Shown: piece after piece, positions 49,373 to 58,467 of the stretch
How positions within the stretch are numbered: position 1 is the stretch's first letter
Layout of the letters: the number at the start of each line of letters is the position of its first letter
Source of the DNA: Candidatus Aminicenantes bacterium UBA6228
GTDB lineage: Bacteria; Acidobacteriota; Aminicenantia; Aminicenantales; Saccharicenantaceae
NCBI GenBank assembly: GCA_002441005.1
Contig: DJWO01000014.1
Span: 310,001-374,000 of the forward strand
DNA length: 64,000 bases
Direction of reading: 5' to 3'
Notes under the pieces: model-generated
The model's input: only the letters and a program-made list of their open reading frames with translations
Told to the model about the DNA's origin: nothing
The model's database searches: none
Program-made: the position numbers and the translations under genes

Positions 49373-51115
49373 ATGACTGAGACCAAAAAGAACACCAAAG
49401 CCGATGATCAAATGACTGATGAAGATTATGAAAGGCTGCTTGATCAGTACCATCTTTCAGATCAGGAGCTAAGTGCCGGAACGGTTGTCAAGGGCCGGGT
49501 AGTCAAAAAGACTCCTGGCTATTTACTGCTGGACATCGGGCATAAAACAGAAGGGGCGATTCCTGTTGAGGACTTCCGCGACCCAAAAGAATTTGAAGAC
49601 ATTAAGGTTGGCAGCGAAATTGAAGCCCTGCTGGAAAAATCAAGGCCCCAGGATGGTTATTTTCTCCTGTCTAAAAAGAAAGCTGATATTCAACGGGCTC
49701 TGGAACACCTCGAAACAGCTTACCGGACTGGCAACTGGGTGACCGGCAAGGTCATAGCTAAAACCAGGAATGGCTATACGGTTGATGTTGGGCTGCCAGC
49801 TTTCTTGCCCCAGGCCCATGCCGATCTAAGACCGCTCAAAGACCCTGATTCACTTCTTGGCCAGACCCTGAAATTTAAAATCATGAAATATAACCAGAAT
49901 GATGAAGATGTAGTTTTATCCCGGAAACTCTTGTTGCAGGACGAAAGGGAAAGAAAAAAACGCCGGGTCTTTAGCCATCTGGTCAAAGGTGAAAAAGTAA
50001 AAGGCGTGGTCAGATCATTGACCAGTTTCGGGGCTTTTATTGATCTGGGTGGAATAGAAGGCTTGCTGCACATCTCAGATATGAGCTGGGGAAAAATCAA
50101 TCGGCCCTCCGAACTCTTCGAGGTCGGCCAGGAAGTAGAAGTGGTTGTCCTCGATTTTAATGAGAACGAAGAAAAAATATCCTTAGGCTATAAGCAGCTG
50201 ACTCCTGATCCCTGGTTGAGTGTTGAACAAAAATACGGGCCAGGGACCAAAGTGACAGGCAGGGTGGTCAGCCTGACTGATTTTGGGGCTTTTGTTGAGC
50301 TGGAAAAGGGAGTGGAAGGACTGGTTCATATTTCTGATCTTACCTGGTCCAAAAAGATGGTCCATCCCAAAAAAGTCTTGGCCGTTGGCCAGCAGGTAAC
50401 TGTTCAAGTGCTGGAGGTCAATCCTCAAACCCATCGGATTTCTCTCGGGCTGAAACAGGCCAGCCCTCACCCGCTTGAGCTTTTTGCTCAAAAGCATAAC
50501 CCGGGAGCCAGGCTCAAAGGAAAAATTACCAGTCTGACCGACTTTGGCGCCTTTGTCCAGGTTGACAAGGATATCGAAGGGCTCGTTCATATCTCTGATA
50601 TTAGCTGGGAAAAAATAAAACACCCTTCAGAAAAACTAAAAGCAGGTGAAGAAATTGAAGTTGTGTTACTTAACGTTGATCTCGAAAAACAAAAAGTTTC
50701 CCTGGGCCTAAAACAGCTGGAAGGCGATATCTGGGAGGACTTTTTCTCCAGGCAAAAGGTTGGAGATCTGGTCAAAGTTAAAATTGTCAGAATTACTGAT
50801 TTCGGTCTGTTTGCTGAAATAGTTCCTGGAATTGAAGGTGTGGTCTTTAATTCTGAACTGGATGATAACCGGATTGAAAACGCGGCTGAGACGTTCCAGA
50901 TCGGTGAGGAAAGAATGGCTAAAATCATTAAGCTCAATCCTCAGGGTAGAAAGATCAGTTTGAGTTTCCGCCAGGCCCAGCAGGAACAACAAAAGAAAGA
51001 ATTTCAAAAATATATGGAAGGACAGAGTGACCGGTTGACTCTCGGCGATCTGTTAAAAGAGCAGTTCAAGAATCTTTCTACCAAGGATAAACGTAAAAAG
51101 GAGGGCGAATCATGA
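49373..51115 (+). CDS. rpsA: 30S ribosomal protein S1
   Basis: A 580-residue protein with six S1 repeats. Repeats 3-5 are the most regular, each with an FGAF core and a GLLHISD or GLVHISD end. Repeats 1 and 2 are the divergent ribosome-binding type (LLDIGHKTEGAI; VDVGLPAFLP). Repeat 6 is FGLFAEIVPGIEGVV. It recruits mRNA to the 30S subunit. Its stop overlaps the HU gene by 4 bp. Confidence 0.95.
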   Translation: MTETKKNTKADDQMTDEDYERLLDQYHLSDQELSAGTVVKGRVVKKTPGYLLLDIGHKTEGAIPVEDFRDPKEFEDIKVGSEIEALLEKSRPQDGYFLLSKKKADIQRALEHLETAYRTGNWVTGKVIAKTRNGYTVDVGLPAFLPQAHADLRPLKDPDSLLGQTLKFKIMKYNQNDEDVVLSRKLLLQDERERKKRRVFSHLVKGEKVKGVVRSLTSFGAFIDLGGIEGLLHISDMSWGKINRPSELFEVGQEVEVVVLDFNENEEKISLGYKQLTPDPWLSVEQKYGPGTKVTGRVVSLTDFGAFVELEKGVEGLVHISDLTWSKKMVHPKKVLAVGQQVTVQVLEVNPQTHRISLGLKQASPHPLELFAQKHNPGARLKGKITSLTDFGAFVQVDKDIEGLVHISDISWEKIKHPSEKLKAGEEIEVVLLNVDLEKQKVSLGLKQLEGDIWEDFFSRQKVGDLVKVKIVRITDFGLFAEIVPGIEGVVFNSELDDNRIENAAETFQIGEERMAKIIKLNPQGRKISLSFRQAQQEQQKKEFQKYMEGQSDRLTLGDLLKEQFKNLSTKDKRKKEGES

Positions 51116-51396
51116 TTAAAGCCGACCTCGTTGATTCCGTTGCCCGTGAACTTAATATTTCCAAGCAGGAAGCTGAGTCCGGCGTCAATCTTTTTTTTGA
51201 CGTTATCAAGGAGGCCATCCTGCAGGGCGAAGAGATTGAAATCCGCGGTTTTGGCAGTTTCCGTTTCAGGCAGCGGGCTCCCAGAGCCGGTAGAAATCCG
51301 AGAACAGGTGAACTGGTTAAAGTCCCACCGAAAAAAGTCCTGTATTTTAAACCTTCGAAACTTCTAAGGGAAGCTCTGAACCGCCTGAAAAAATAA
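51112..51396 (+). CDS. HU/IHF-family DNA-binding protein
   Basis: A 94-residue protein. The DNA-arm signature GFGSFRFRQRAPRAGRNPRTG is intact, with Pro in the intercalating position later in KVPPKKVLYFKPSKLL. Position after rpsA and the IRGFGSF sequence recall IHF-beta, but HU cannot be excluded. It is coupled to rpsA and touches the HIT gene start. Confidence 0.93.
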   Translation: MIKADLVDSVARELNISKQEAESGVNLFFDVIKEAILQGEEIEIRGFGSFRFRQRAPRAGRNPRTGELVKVPPKKVLYFKPSKLLREALNRLKK

Positions 51397-51905
51397 TGGT
51401 TATGAAATATTGTACAGCCCCCTGGAGACAGGCTTATGTCCAAAAGACAATCAAGATGAAGGGTTGCGTCTTCTGTAACGCTCTAAAGCAAAAAGATGAC
51501 GAGCAAGCCCTGATTCTTTACCGTGGTAAATACAATTTTGTTCTGGTTAACCGTTTTCCTTACACCACCGGGCACCTGATGATTGCCCCTTACCGTCATC
51601 TGGCCAGTCTGGACAGGGCCCCAGTCGAAATTCTGGAAGAAGCCGCCCGGCTGGTGCCGGTGGCACTCCAGATCTTAAAAAAGGCTTACCGGCCCCAGGG
51701 CTTTAACCTCGGAATGAATCTCGGCCAGAGCGCCGGAGCAGGTGTGACCGGGCATTTTCATCTCCATCTCGTTCCTCGCTGGCCGGGGGATTCCAATTTC
51801 ATGCCGATTATTGGAGAAACCCGGGTCTTTTGTGAAGATCTGAAGACTGTTTACCATCGTCTGAAACCCTATTTTGCCCGTGAAGAAAAGAAACAGGAGA
51901 AATAA
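51396..51905 (+). CDS. HIT-family hydrolase/phosphorylase
   Basis: A 169-residue protein. The HIT triad lies in GHFHLHLVPRW. GCVFC near residue 24 gives half of the zinc site found in Ap4A phosphorylase-like HIT proteins, and APWRQAYV at the N terminus matches that branch. An ATG at 51402 is an alternative start. It acts on dinucleoside polyphosphates or nucleotidyl adducts. Confidence 0.92.
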   Translation: MVMKYCTAPWRQAYVQKTIKMKGCVFCNALKQKDDEQALILYRGKYNFVLVNRFPYTTGHLMIAPYRHLASLDRAPVEILEEAARLVPVALQILKKAYRPQGFNLGMNLGQSAGAGVTGHFHLHLVPRWPGDSNFMPIIGETRVFCEDLKTVYHRLKPYFAREEKKQEK

Positions 51906-51908
51906 ACC

Positions 51909-53831
51909 ATGCTCAAGACTATGCGCAATAATCTAAAATCCCTGAGCCCCATCCTCTGGATTATTATCGCCACTTTTATCATAGCTATTTTTGCTGTCTG
52001 GGGAGGTGCCGGACGTCTGGGAGAATCCAGGCAGGCTAATTTTATAATTCAGGTTGGGAGCCGTGAATTGACTGCTCCGGAATTTGCCCAGATTCTTCAG
52101 CAGCGGATTACTGACATGAAAAGCCAGTATCCTGACCTCAAAGCTGATCTGATCCGTCAATTAAACCTGCCCCAGCAAATGTTGCAGCAATTAGTTCAAC
52201 AATATCTTCTGCTTGATATTGCCAGGCAAATGGGGCTTAAAGCCAGCGACGAAGAAATCCGGCAGAAGATTGTCTCCTATCCAGTCTTCCAGCGAGAGGG
52301 ACAATTCGTCGGCTTTAAAGAATACCAGCAAATTCTTGACTGGAATCATATTGCTGTTGACCGGTTTGAGCAGAGCCTGGCTGAAGAAATTCTCCTGGAA
52401 AAAGTCATCAGGCTGCTGACGGCGGGGTGCGCAGTCAGTGAAAATGAAGTCTGGGAAAATTATAAAAATCAAAACGACAGCGCCAAAATCGAATATCTGG
52501 TAGCAACAGTTGACAAAATCCAGTTAGACTCCTCTCCGGCTGAAGCTGAGCTCCAGAATTACTTTGATAAGAATAAAGAAAAATACCGGGTAGCCGAAAG
52601 GCGCCAGGGCAAATATGTCTTTCTGAAGACTGATGACCTGAAAAAAGAGATGACGATTTCAGACGCCGAGATTGAAAAATATTATCAAGATAATATCAAT
52701 CAGTTCAAAGAACCGGCTAAAATTAAAGTCAGCCGAATCTATCTACCCTACACCGAGGCTGATAAACAACAAATTCTCAACCAGGGTGAGCAGTTGAAAA
52801 CCAGGCTCGAGGCCGGTGAAGATTTTGGCCAGTTAGCCCGGACCTATTCCAAGGATGACAAAGCGAGTAATGGCGGAGATTGGGGCTTTTATGACTGGCA
52901 GAATCTGTCGCCCGCCGAGATTCAGGCCGCTAATCAGCTTGAACCAGGACAACTATCCACGGTAATTGACCTGGGGCAGGCTGTGGCTATCCTTAAAGTG
53001 ACTGAAAAAATGCCTGAAATTACCAGGTCGCTGGCCGAAGTCAAAGCCATGATCCAGAATCAGCTTATGGAAGACAAAGCCCGGGACAAGGCTTCACAGC
53101 GGATGGACAACCTGGCCAAGGTGGCCAAAAAAGCCAAAAAGCTTGAGGAAGCAGCCAGAAGAGAGGGGCTGAGCCTGCAGGATACTGGCTGGCTTAAAAA
53201 TGGTGACCCCCTGCCGGCTGTTGATTCATCCGGAGCCGTCAGCCAGGTCCTCTTTGAACTCAAGGAAGGCGAAATCTCATCGCCTGTTTTTACCTATGAA
53301 GGCGTGGCTGTAGTTCAATTTACCCAGAAAGATCCCGAACATCAAGCCAGTCTGGATGAGGTAAAAGATCAGGTTCGTGAGGATTTAATTAAGGAGAAAA
53401 AGGTTGAGCTGGCCAAAGCCAAACTCAATTCTATCCGCTTTTCTCAAGAAGCTAACTGGGAAGAGCTGACCAACAAAGAAAGTCTGGAATATAAAAGAGT
53501 AGAAACCTATAAGCACGGACAGTATCTCAGCCTGATAGATGAGCCGGCTGAAGTTGAGCGCCTGGTTTTCTCTTTACCGGTCAATCAGGCCAGCGAGCCT
53601 ACAGCTGTCGGCAATGGTTATGCCGTGGTCAGAACCCTCGAAAGAAAAGAAGTCTCCAGAGAGGATTTTGAAAAAGTTAAGGGCGAAGAAATGGCCAAAG
53701 CTTTGAGCGATGCCCAGGAAATGTTTATTTACAGCTACCTCCAAAAGGCTATCCAGGAAAGGAAGATCAAGGTAAATTACGATCTCTTCAGTCAAACAGC
53801 TGATGAAGTCTTGAACCGCTTTGGCGAGTAA
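51909..53831 (+). CDS. SurA/PpiD-like membrane-anchored peptidyl-prolyl isomerase chaperone
   Basis: A 640-residue protein. One membrane anchor lies at residues about 16-34 (ILWIIIATFIIAIFAVWGG), followed by a SurA_N-like helical region (50-210). A parvulin domain covers about 270-375 (SRIYLPYTEADKQQILNQ, then SKDDKASNGGDWGFYDWQNL). A second rotamase-like region is near 420-500. It helps fold outer-membrane proteins in the periplasm. Single anchor plus internal parvulin is the PpiD layout. Confidence 0.9.
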   Translation: MLKTMRNNLKSLSPILWIIIATFIIAIFAVWGGAGRLGESRQANFIIQVGSRELTAPEFAQILQQRITDMKSQYPDLKADLIRQLNLPQQMLQQLVQQYLLLDIARQMGLKASDEEIRQKIVSYPVFQREGQFVGFKEYQQILDWNHIAVDRFEQSLAEEILLEKVIRLLTAGCAVSENEVWENYKNQNDSAKIEYLVATVDKIQLDSSPAEAELQNYFDKNKEKYRVAERRQGKYVFLKTDDLKKEMTISDAEIEKYYQDNINQFKEPAKIKVSRIYLPYTEADKQQILNQGEQLKTRLEAGEDFGQLARTYSKDDKASNGGDWGFYDWQNLSPAEIQAANQLEPGQLSTVIDLGQAVAILKVTEKMPEITRSLAEVKAMIQNQLMEDKARDKASQRMDNLAKVAKKAKKLEEAARREGLSLQDTGWLKNGDPLPAVDSSGAVSQVLFELKEGEISSPVFTYEGVAVVQFTQKDPEHQASLDEVKDQVREDLIKEKKVELAKAKLNSIRFSQEANWEELTNKESLEYKRVETYKHGQYLSLIDEPAEVERLVFSLPVNQASEPTAVGNGYAVVRTLERKEVSREDFEKVKGEEMAKALSDAQEMFIYSYLQKAIQERKIKVNYDLFSQTADEVLNRFGE

Positions 53832-53893
53832 AAACTGAAAAGAATCAATTCCATCGGGCAATAGACTGAAAATTTAGCAAAAAAGGAGGGCCA

Positions 53894-55900
53894 ATGGAGC
53901 AGAGAAGAGAAACCCTGCCGCCTGAGGCTTATCGTCAGCTGGCTCCAGGAGAAAAATACCGGCCGCTGGTTCCCCCCGAAAAGATAATTTCTGAAGTTAC
54001 GACCCGGTCCGTTCTCTGGGGCCTGGTGATGGCTCTGCTCTTTACTTTTTCCATGGCCTATCTTGGCCTGAAAGTTGGTACGGTGCCGGAAGCGGCTATT
54101 CCTATTGCCATCTTAGCCGTCGGCATTGGCTACACTTATTCCAGAAAAAATACCATCCTGGAAAATGTCATTATTCAGTCGATTGGAGCAGCTTCCGGGG
54201 CCCTGGTGGCCGGAGCTATTTTTACCATTCCGGCCCTGTTCATCATCGGCTTACCTATTAATATTTTTAAGATTTTCCTGTCGACTTTCCTGGGCGGCTG
54301 CCTGGGAATTTTATTCTTGATTCCCCTCCGGCGTTATTTCTGTGTTGAACAACACGGGAAACTGCCCTTCCCTGAAGCGACCGCTACGACTGAGATTCTG
54401 GTCTCGAGCGAGGGCGGTAAAGACCAGGCTAAGCCTTTGATCCTGGGAGTGGTAGTGGCCAGCCTGTATGAATTTCTGGCCATCGGTGTCAGGCTGTGGA
54501 ATGAAGTTATAACTTTCCGGTTTATTCCCTTTATGGACAGGCTGGCTGACAAAACCAGAATGGTTCTGAAGGTAGATGCCCTGTCCGCTTTTCTGGGCTT
54601 AGGCTATGTTATTGGCTTCCGTTACAATGCCATCATCGTCGCCGGGGGCCTGTTGTCTCATTTTGCCTTCATTCCAGTTATCTGGTTTCTTGGCCAGCAT
54701 TTCCCCCAGGCGATCTATCCTGGCACCATTCCTATCGGTCAGATGTCAGAAGTCCAGATCTTTAATACTTATGTCCGGAATATTGGCATCGGAGCCATTT
54801 TTATGGCCGGGGTGATCAGCATTATCAAATCAATGCCAATTATGGTTAAGTCCTTTTCCTTGGGCTTTAAAGAAATTCTCAAAGGCAGAAAATCAGGAGA
54901 AGCCAGTGAACGCCTCAGGACTGACCGTGATCTGAAAATGTCAACAATTATCATTGGTCTTGGGCTGACGGCAGTTGCCCTCTTTTTCTACTTTCTCTGG
55001 ATATCCAATCTAAAATTTGCCCTGATCGGGGTGATTATTTGCTTTCTACTGTCTTTTCTTTTTACCACCGTGGCAGCTAACGCCATTGCCATTGTCGGGA
55101 CTAACCCGGTTTCAGGCATGACCCTGATCACCATCATCCTGTCCAGCGTGATTTTAATCGGAGCTGGACTATCAGGACCGGAAGGAATGGCCGTAGCCTT
55201 GCTCATCGGGGCAGTGGTTTGCACGGCCTTATCAGTGTCAGGCAGTTTTATTACTGACCTGAAGATTGGCTACTGGATTGGAGCTACTCCCCGCAATCAG
55301 GAAAGGTTCAAATTCGCCGGTATTTTGGTCTCAGCCCTGACCGTCGGGATCGCTATTTTTATTCTGGACCGGGCATTCTCTTTCCAGAGTGGAACCCTGG
55401 CCGCCCCCCAGGCTAATCTGATGGCCGCAGTTATTAAATCCATGATGTCCAGAGAACCGGTCACCTGGCTGCTTTATGGAGTGGGGGTGGCGGTGGCCCT
55501 CGTGGCTGAATTATCTGCAATTCCACCATTGCCTCTGGCTCTGGGTATGTATTTACCTCTTCATCTGACCACTCCCTTGCTGGTTGGCGGTTTCCTGTCA
55601 CACCTGGTTAAACATTCGACCAGGGACAAAGAACTGGCCGAAAGAAGACATAACCGTGGCACTTTAATTTCCTCTGGTTTTATTGCCGGCGGAGCCCTGA
55701 TGGGCATCGTTCTGGCTGTCCTCAAGCTGGCAAAACTTGACCACTATGTCAGCCTGGGCATCCCGATGGTGCTGGAAAATGGTAAATGGGTTGATGGCCA
55801 GCCAGCCGGCTGGTTTGCCCAGTATGGCGAGATTATCAGCCTGGTAGTCTTTATTTTGCTGATAGCTTTCGTCTACCGGGAAGCAAAGAAAGAAAAATAA
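53894..55900 (+). CDS. OPT-family oligopeptide/metal transporter
   Basis: A 668-residue membrane protein with about 14-16 hydrophobic segments. Diagnostic blocks are TTRSVLWGLVMALLF, AYLGLKVGTVPEAAIPIAI, LPFPEATATTEILVS, and NPVSGMTLITII. Members import oligopeptides or metal chelates with protons. The M29-type peptidase 22 bp downstream suggests that imported peptides are cleaved in the cell. Confidence 0.93.
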   Translation: MEQRRETLPPEAYRQLAPGEKYRPLVPPEKIISEVTTRSVLWGLVMALLFTFSMAYLGLKVGTVPEAAIPIAILAVGIGYTYSRKNTILENVIIQSIGAASGALVAGAIFTIPALFIIGLPINIFKIFLSTFLGGCLGILFLIPLRRYFCVEQHGKLPFPEATATTEILVSSEGGKDQAKPLILGVVVASLYEFLAIGVRLWNEVITFRFIPFMDRLADKTRMVLKVDALSAFLGLGYVIGFRYNAIIVAGGLLSHFAFIPVIWFLGQHFPQAIYPGTIPIGQMSEVQIFNTYVRNIGIGAIFMAGVISIIKSMPIMVKSFSLGFKEILKGRKSGEASERLRTDRDLKMSTIIIGLGLTAVALFFYFLWISNLKFALIGVIICFLLSFLFTTVAANAIAIVGTNPVSGMTLITIILSSVILIGAGLSGPEGMAVALLIGAVVCTALSVSGSFITDLKIGYWIGATPRNQERFKFAGILVSALTVGIAIFILDRAFSFQSGTLAAPQANLMAAVIKSMMSREPVTWLLYGVGVAVALVAELSAIPPLPLALGMYLPLHLTTPLLVGGFLSHLVKHSTRDKELAERRHNRGTLISSGFIAGGALMGIVLAVLKLAKLDHYVSLGIPMVLENGKWVDGQPAGWFAQYGEIISLVVFILLIAFVYREAKKEK

Positions 55901-55921
55901 TTAAGAGAAAGGAAAGTTAAG

Positions 55922-56869
55922 ATGAAAGCCAATAAACTTTACCAGGCGGCCGAAAGGGCCATTGTCCAATCACTTAAAATAAAGGCTGGAGAAAATTTTT
56001 TGCTGGTCACTGACCGGCAAAAAATGGAAATAGCTGAAGCTCTGGCTTTTTACGCCAAAAAAACCGGAGCCGAAACAACCACCTACCTGATGACCGAGAC
56101 CCTGCGGCCAATCACCGGTCCGACTAAACTCTTCAAGCTTTTAACCGAAAAAGCTCAGGTCATCGTTTATCTCCTTGACACCAGAATTGAGGAGAAGCCC
56201 TTCCGGAGTTTTATGGTCAGCCAGGGGAGAAAATACGGCCGGATATGTATGATGCCCGGTATTACCAGGGACATGATGGAAAGGCTGGTCAATATTGACT
56301 TTACCAAAATGAATGCCTTTACCAATAAAGTTATCCGGGCCATGAAAGATGCTGACCGGGTAATAATTGAAAATGAAGACGGGACTAACATCAGTTTCAG
56401 CGTCAAGGGACGAAGATGGGATAACGATAACGGCGATATCAGTCAAAAGGGGCAGCACGGAAATCTGCCTGCCGGCGAAGCTTTTACCTGCCCGGTTGAG
56501 AAAACCTTCAGTGGAAAACTGGTTATCAGCCTGATTGATGATAAAGTTGGCCGCGGTGAAATGGAATTTAAAGAAGGCCGGCTCGTCCGCTATAAAGGCA
56601 AAGGAATTGAAGCCATAGTCAAAAATATCGGCTCGGATCAAACTGGCCTGATGATCGGCGAGTTTGGGATTGGCACCAATCCTGGAGCCCGGATCTGTCC
56701 CAATATGCTGGAGGCGGAAAAAGCTTTTGGAACAGTTCATTTTGCCATTGGCGACTCTTATGGAATCGGCCAGAATAAGAGCCAGCACCACTATGATGCT
56801 TTAATAGATAAAGCCACGATTATTGCCAAAGGCAAATACCTGGCCAAAAATGGGAAATATTTGATCTAA
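55922..56869 (+). CDS. M29-like aminopeptidase
   Basis: A 315-residue protein of the thermophilic aminopeptidase (AMPS/M29) fold, at the short end for the family. The metal site is spread over GEFGIGTNPGARICPNMLEAEKAFGTVHFA (conserved Glu residues and His) and NKSQHHYDALID (His). It probably removes N-terminal residues from peptides. Same direction as, and close to, the OPT transporter. Confidence 0.85.
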   Translation: MKANKLYQAAERAIVQSLKIKAGENFLLVTDRQKMEIAEALAFYAKKTGAETTTYLMTETLRPITGPTKLFKLLTEKAQVIVYLLDTRIEEKPFRSFMVSQGRKYGRICMMPGITRDMMERLVNIDFTKMNAFTNKVIRAMKDADRVIIENEDGTNISFSVKGRRWDNDNGDISQKGQHGNLPAGEAFTCPVEKTFSGKLVISLIDDKVGRGEMEFKEGRLVRYKGKGIEAIVKNIGSDQTGLMIGEFGIGTNPGARICPNMLEAEKAFGTVHFAIGDSYGIGQNKSQHHYDALIDKATIIAKGKYLAKNGKYLI

Positions 56870-57141
56870 AAAGTAAATATTTGTTTCCGCCTGTTCTGAC
56901 CGGTGTCAACGGGTGTTAACCAGGCGGTTACTACCGGCTAAGCGCACCCCAACCCAGAGCGATATGTTTTTCTATCATCTTGTTTTTGACTGCCGGAAAG
57001 AATGGCCTGCAGTCTGGTGAGAAATTTATCGACCTTCTCCGTCCTTTTATATTGATGATCACCATTTATAAACCTCGGTTATTATTTTTTTGCCTGTCTA
57101 TGATTTCTCTTAATTAGCCGATTGTCTCGGGCCCGGCCTTT
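56870..57141. other. Intergenic stretch upstream of the first sigma-54 peptide gene
   Basis: No gene is seen. A near-perfect tandem repeat GGTGTCAAC / GGTGTTAAC lies near 56901-56922, about 220-240 bases before the sigma-54 promoter. That is a usual distance for an enhancer-type activator site. A palindrome TCGGGCC/GGCCCGA (57127-57133 and 57143-57149) overlaps the -24 element. The rest shows no structure I can name. Confidence 0.4.
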
Positions 57142-57157
57142 TGGCCCGATTCTTGCT
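57142..57157 (+). promoter_or_regulatory. Sigma-54 promoter of exported peptide A
   Basis: TGGCCC-GATTC-TTGCT. The -24 GG (57143-57144) and -12 GC (57155-57156) have the required 12-base phase. Predicted transcription start is near 57168, giving a 16-base leader to the ATG at 57184. Confidence 0.8.
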
Positions 57158-57183
57158 GATTTAGAAGTTGAGAGGAGATGGCC

Positions 57184-57408
57184 ATGAAAAAACTCACTTC
57201 GCTAACACTGTCACTTATTTTTATCCTGTCTATTTTCCTCGTTCTTCCTCCAGCTTCTCAGGCCAGCATTTCTATTGGTAATTGTGACGAGAACTGGCAG
57301 AAATGCCGGTCGAGAGCCTTGCAGTCTGACGATGGGTTTATCAAGACAACTCTATCTCTGGCTGCCTGCGATCTCGACCATGTCAGGTGCCTGGTGATTT
57401 TTAGCTGA
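57184..57408 (+). CDS. Small exported cysteine-rich peptide A
   Basis: A 74-residue precursor. The signal peptide (KKLTSLTLSLIFILSIFLVL) ends in ASQA near residue 28. The mature part of about 46 residues has four Cys: NCDENWQKC, SLAACDL and VRC. The start is the ATG at 57184, 7 bases after AGAGGAG; the ATG at 57178 is too close to that site. The residue pattern C-x2-RAL-x2-D-x2-I-x2-T-x2-LAAC is shared with peptide B at 62558. A sigma-54 promoter precedes it and a strong hairpin follows, so it should be made in bursts and in excess over the downstream genes. Function unknown; signal, toxin or metal-binding peptide are all possible. Confidence 0.75.
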   Translation: MKKLTSLTLSLIFILSIFLVLPPASQASISIGNCDENWQKCRSRALQSDDGFIKTTLSLAACDLDHVRCLVIFS

Positions 57409-57414
57409 AGACAT

Positions 57415-57449
57415 CCAGAGCCCCGGTTGCCTGACGGCCGGGGCTCTGG
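57415..57449 (+). terminator. Strong hairpin between peptide A and the propeller gene
   Basis: A perfect 12-bp stem CCAGAGCCCCGG/CCGGGGCTCTGG with an 11-base loop starts 7 bases after the peptide stop. No T-run follows, so it is more likely a partial terminator or an mRNA-stabilising structure that raises peptide output relative to the genes downstream. Confidence 0.7.
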
Positions 57450-57483
57450 CTTATCAAATCAAATAAGATGGGAGGTAAATTCA

Positions 57484-58467
57484 ATGAAAAAATTATCCGG
57501 GTTGTTTTTAATGGTGATGTGCCTGTTGATGAGCGCAGGCAGGAGCTGGCTGGGGGCTCAAGCCATAACTCACTATACGGCCACGGAATTAGAATTAAAG
57601 GAAGCAATTGAACATCCCTTCTTTTACCGGCCGGTGTCAATGGTTCTCGATGGGCAAGAACTATATTTGCTGGAAAGCGGAGACAACAGAATCCAGGTCT
57701 TTAACCTGGATGGCAGGTGGTTGAGGAATATTGGAAGGAAAGGTAATGGTCCGGGAGAATTTGATTCCCCTTCCGGCCTGGATGCCTCCGGCCAGCAAAT
57801 TTATGTGGCCGATACCTTTAATAGCCGGATTCAAATCTTCAATAAAGGCGGTCAGAACACCTCGGCTTTTAAAGTTCTCTTTTTCCCCGATAACCTTGTC
57901 TGGCTTAATGACGAAGTCCTGGCTATCTCTTCTTTAGTCAGAAATTTAGATGGCCCGGAAAAAATGATCTATGGCTATAAGACTGATGGCACCAGGCTGT
58001 GGGCCATCGTTGACTCTCAGGCTTCTGGTGACCGGATTTATGATACTTTCTGTAATCAGATATTCTTAAGGAGAGGGCAGCCTGGTATTTTTTATGTTAT
58101 CTGGAAGACTAATAAAAAATACATTCTAAAAATTGACCGGCAAGGGCAGATTTTAAAGAAGATTAATTTGAGTTCAGATTATCCGGTTAAAACTATTAAT
58201 CTGCCCGGAAAAGAAAAACGAGTCCTGGAAGGAATCTGCTGGAATGCAGGCTATTTTAATCAGAACTTTTATCTGATCGCCCTGGAAGAGATGGAAAATA
58301 AGGATGTGGGACCTGGGAAAAAAGTCCTGATCATAAATGAAGAGGGAAAATTAACCGGGATAATTGACTTCCCCCTGGTTATCAAAAAACTGGTGATCAG
58401 TGACGATCGAATTTATGCTCTTGATACTGAAGATGAACTTCATCTTTTCAAGCTTAATCCAAAATGA
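57484..58467 (+). CDS. Exported six-bladed beta-propeller (NHL-like) protein
   Basis: A 327-residue protein. The signal peptide (residues 1-22, LSGLFLMVMCLLMSAGRSW) leads into NHL-type blades: LYLLESGDNRIQVFNLDG, NIGRKGNGPGEFDSPSGLD and IYVADTFNSRIQIFNKGG, then weaker blades to the end. I chose the ATG at 57484 because it has GGGAGG upstream and begins the signal peptide. It is followed by the thioredoxin-fold gene with a 4-bp overlap. In Bacteroidota, propeller proteins of this type often neighbour small exported NVEALA peptides and TlpA-like proteins. A comparable arrangement here, in a different type of organism, is inference. Probably periplasmic and binding a peptide or protein. Confidence 0.82.
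   Translation: MKKLSGLFLMVMCLLMSAGRSWLGAQAITHYTATELELKEAIEHPFFYRPVSMVLDGQELYLLESGDNRIQVFNLDGRWLRNIGRKGNGPGEFDSPSGLDASGQQIYVADTFNSRIQIFNKGGQNTSAFKVLFFPDNLVWLNDEVLAISSLVRNLDGPEKMIYGYKTDGTRLWAIVDSQASGDRIYDTFCNQIFLRRGQPGIFYVIWKTNKKYILKIDRQGQILKKINLSSDYPVKTINLPGKEKRVLEGICWNAGYFNQNFYLIALEEMENKDVGPGKKVLIINEEGKLTGIIDFPLVIKKLVISDDRIYALDTEDELHLFKLNPK

Noticed and set aside
56141..56791. A 216-codon open frame antisense to the M29 peptidase gene
   Set aside because: Fully covered by a gene with clear family motifs, and without any recognisable sequence of its own.
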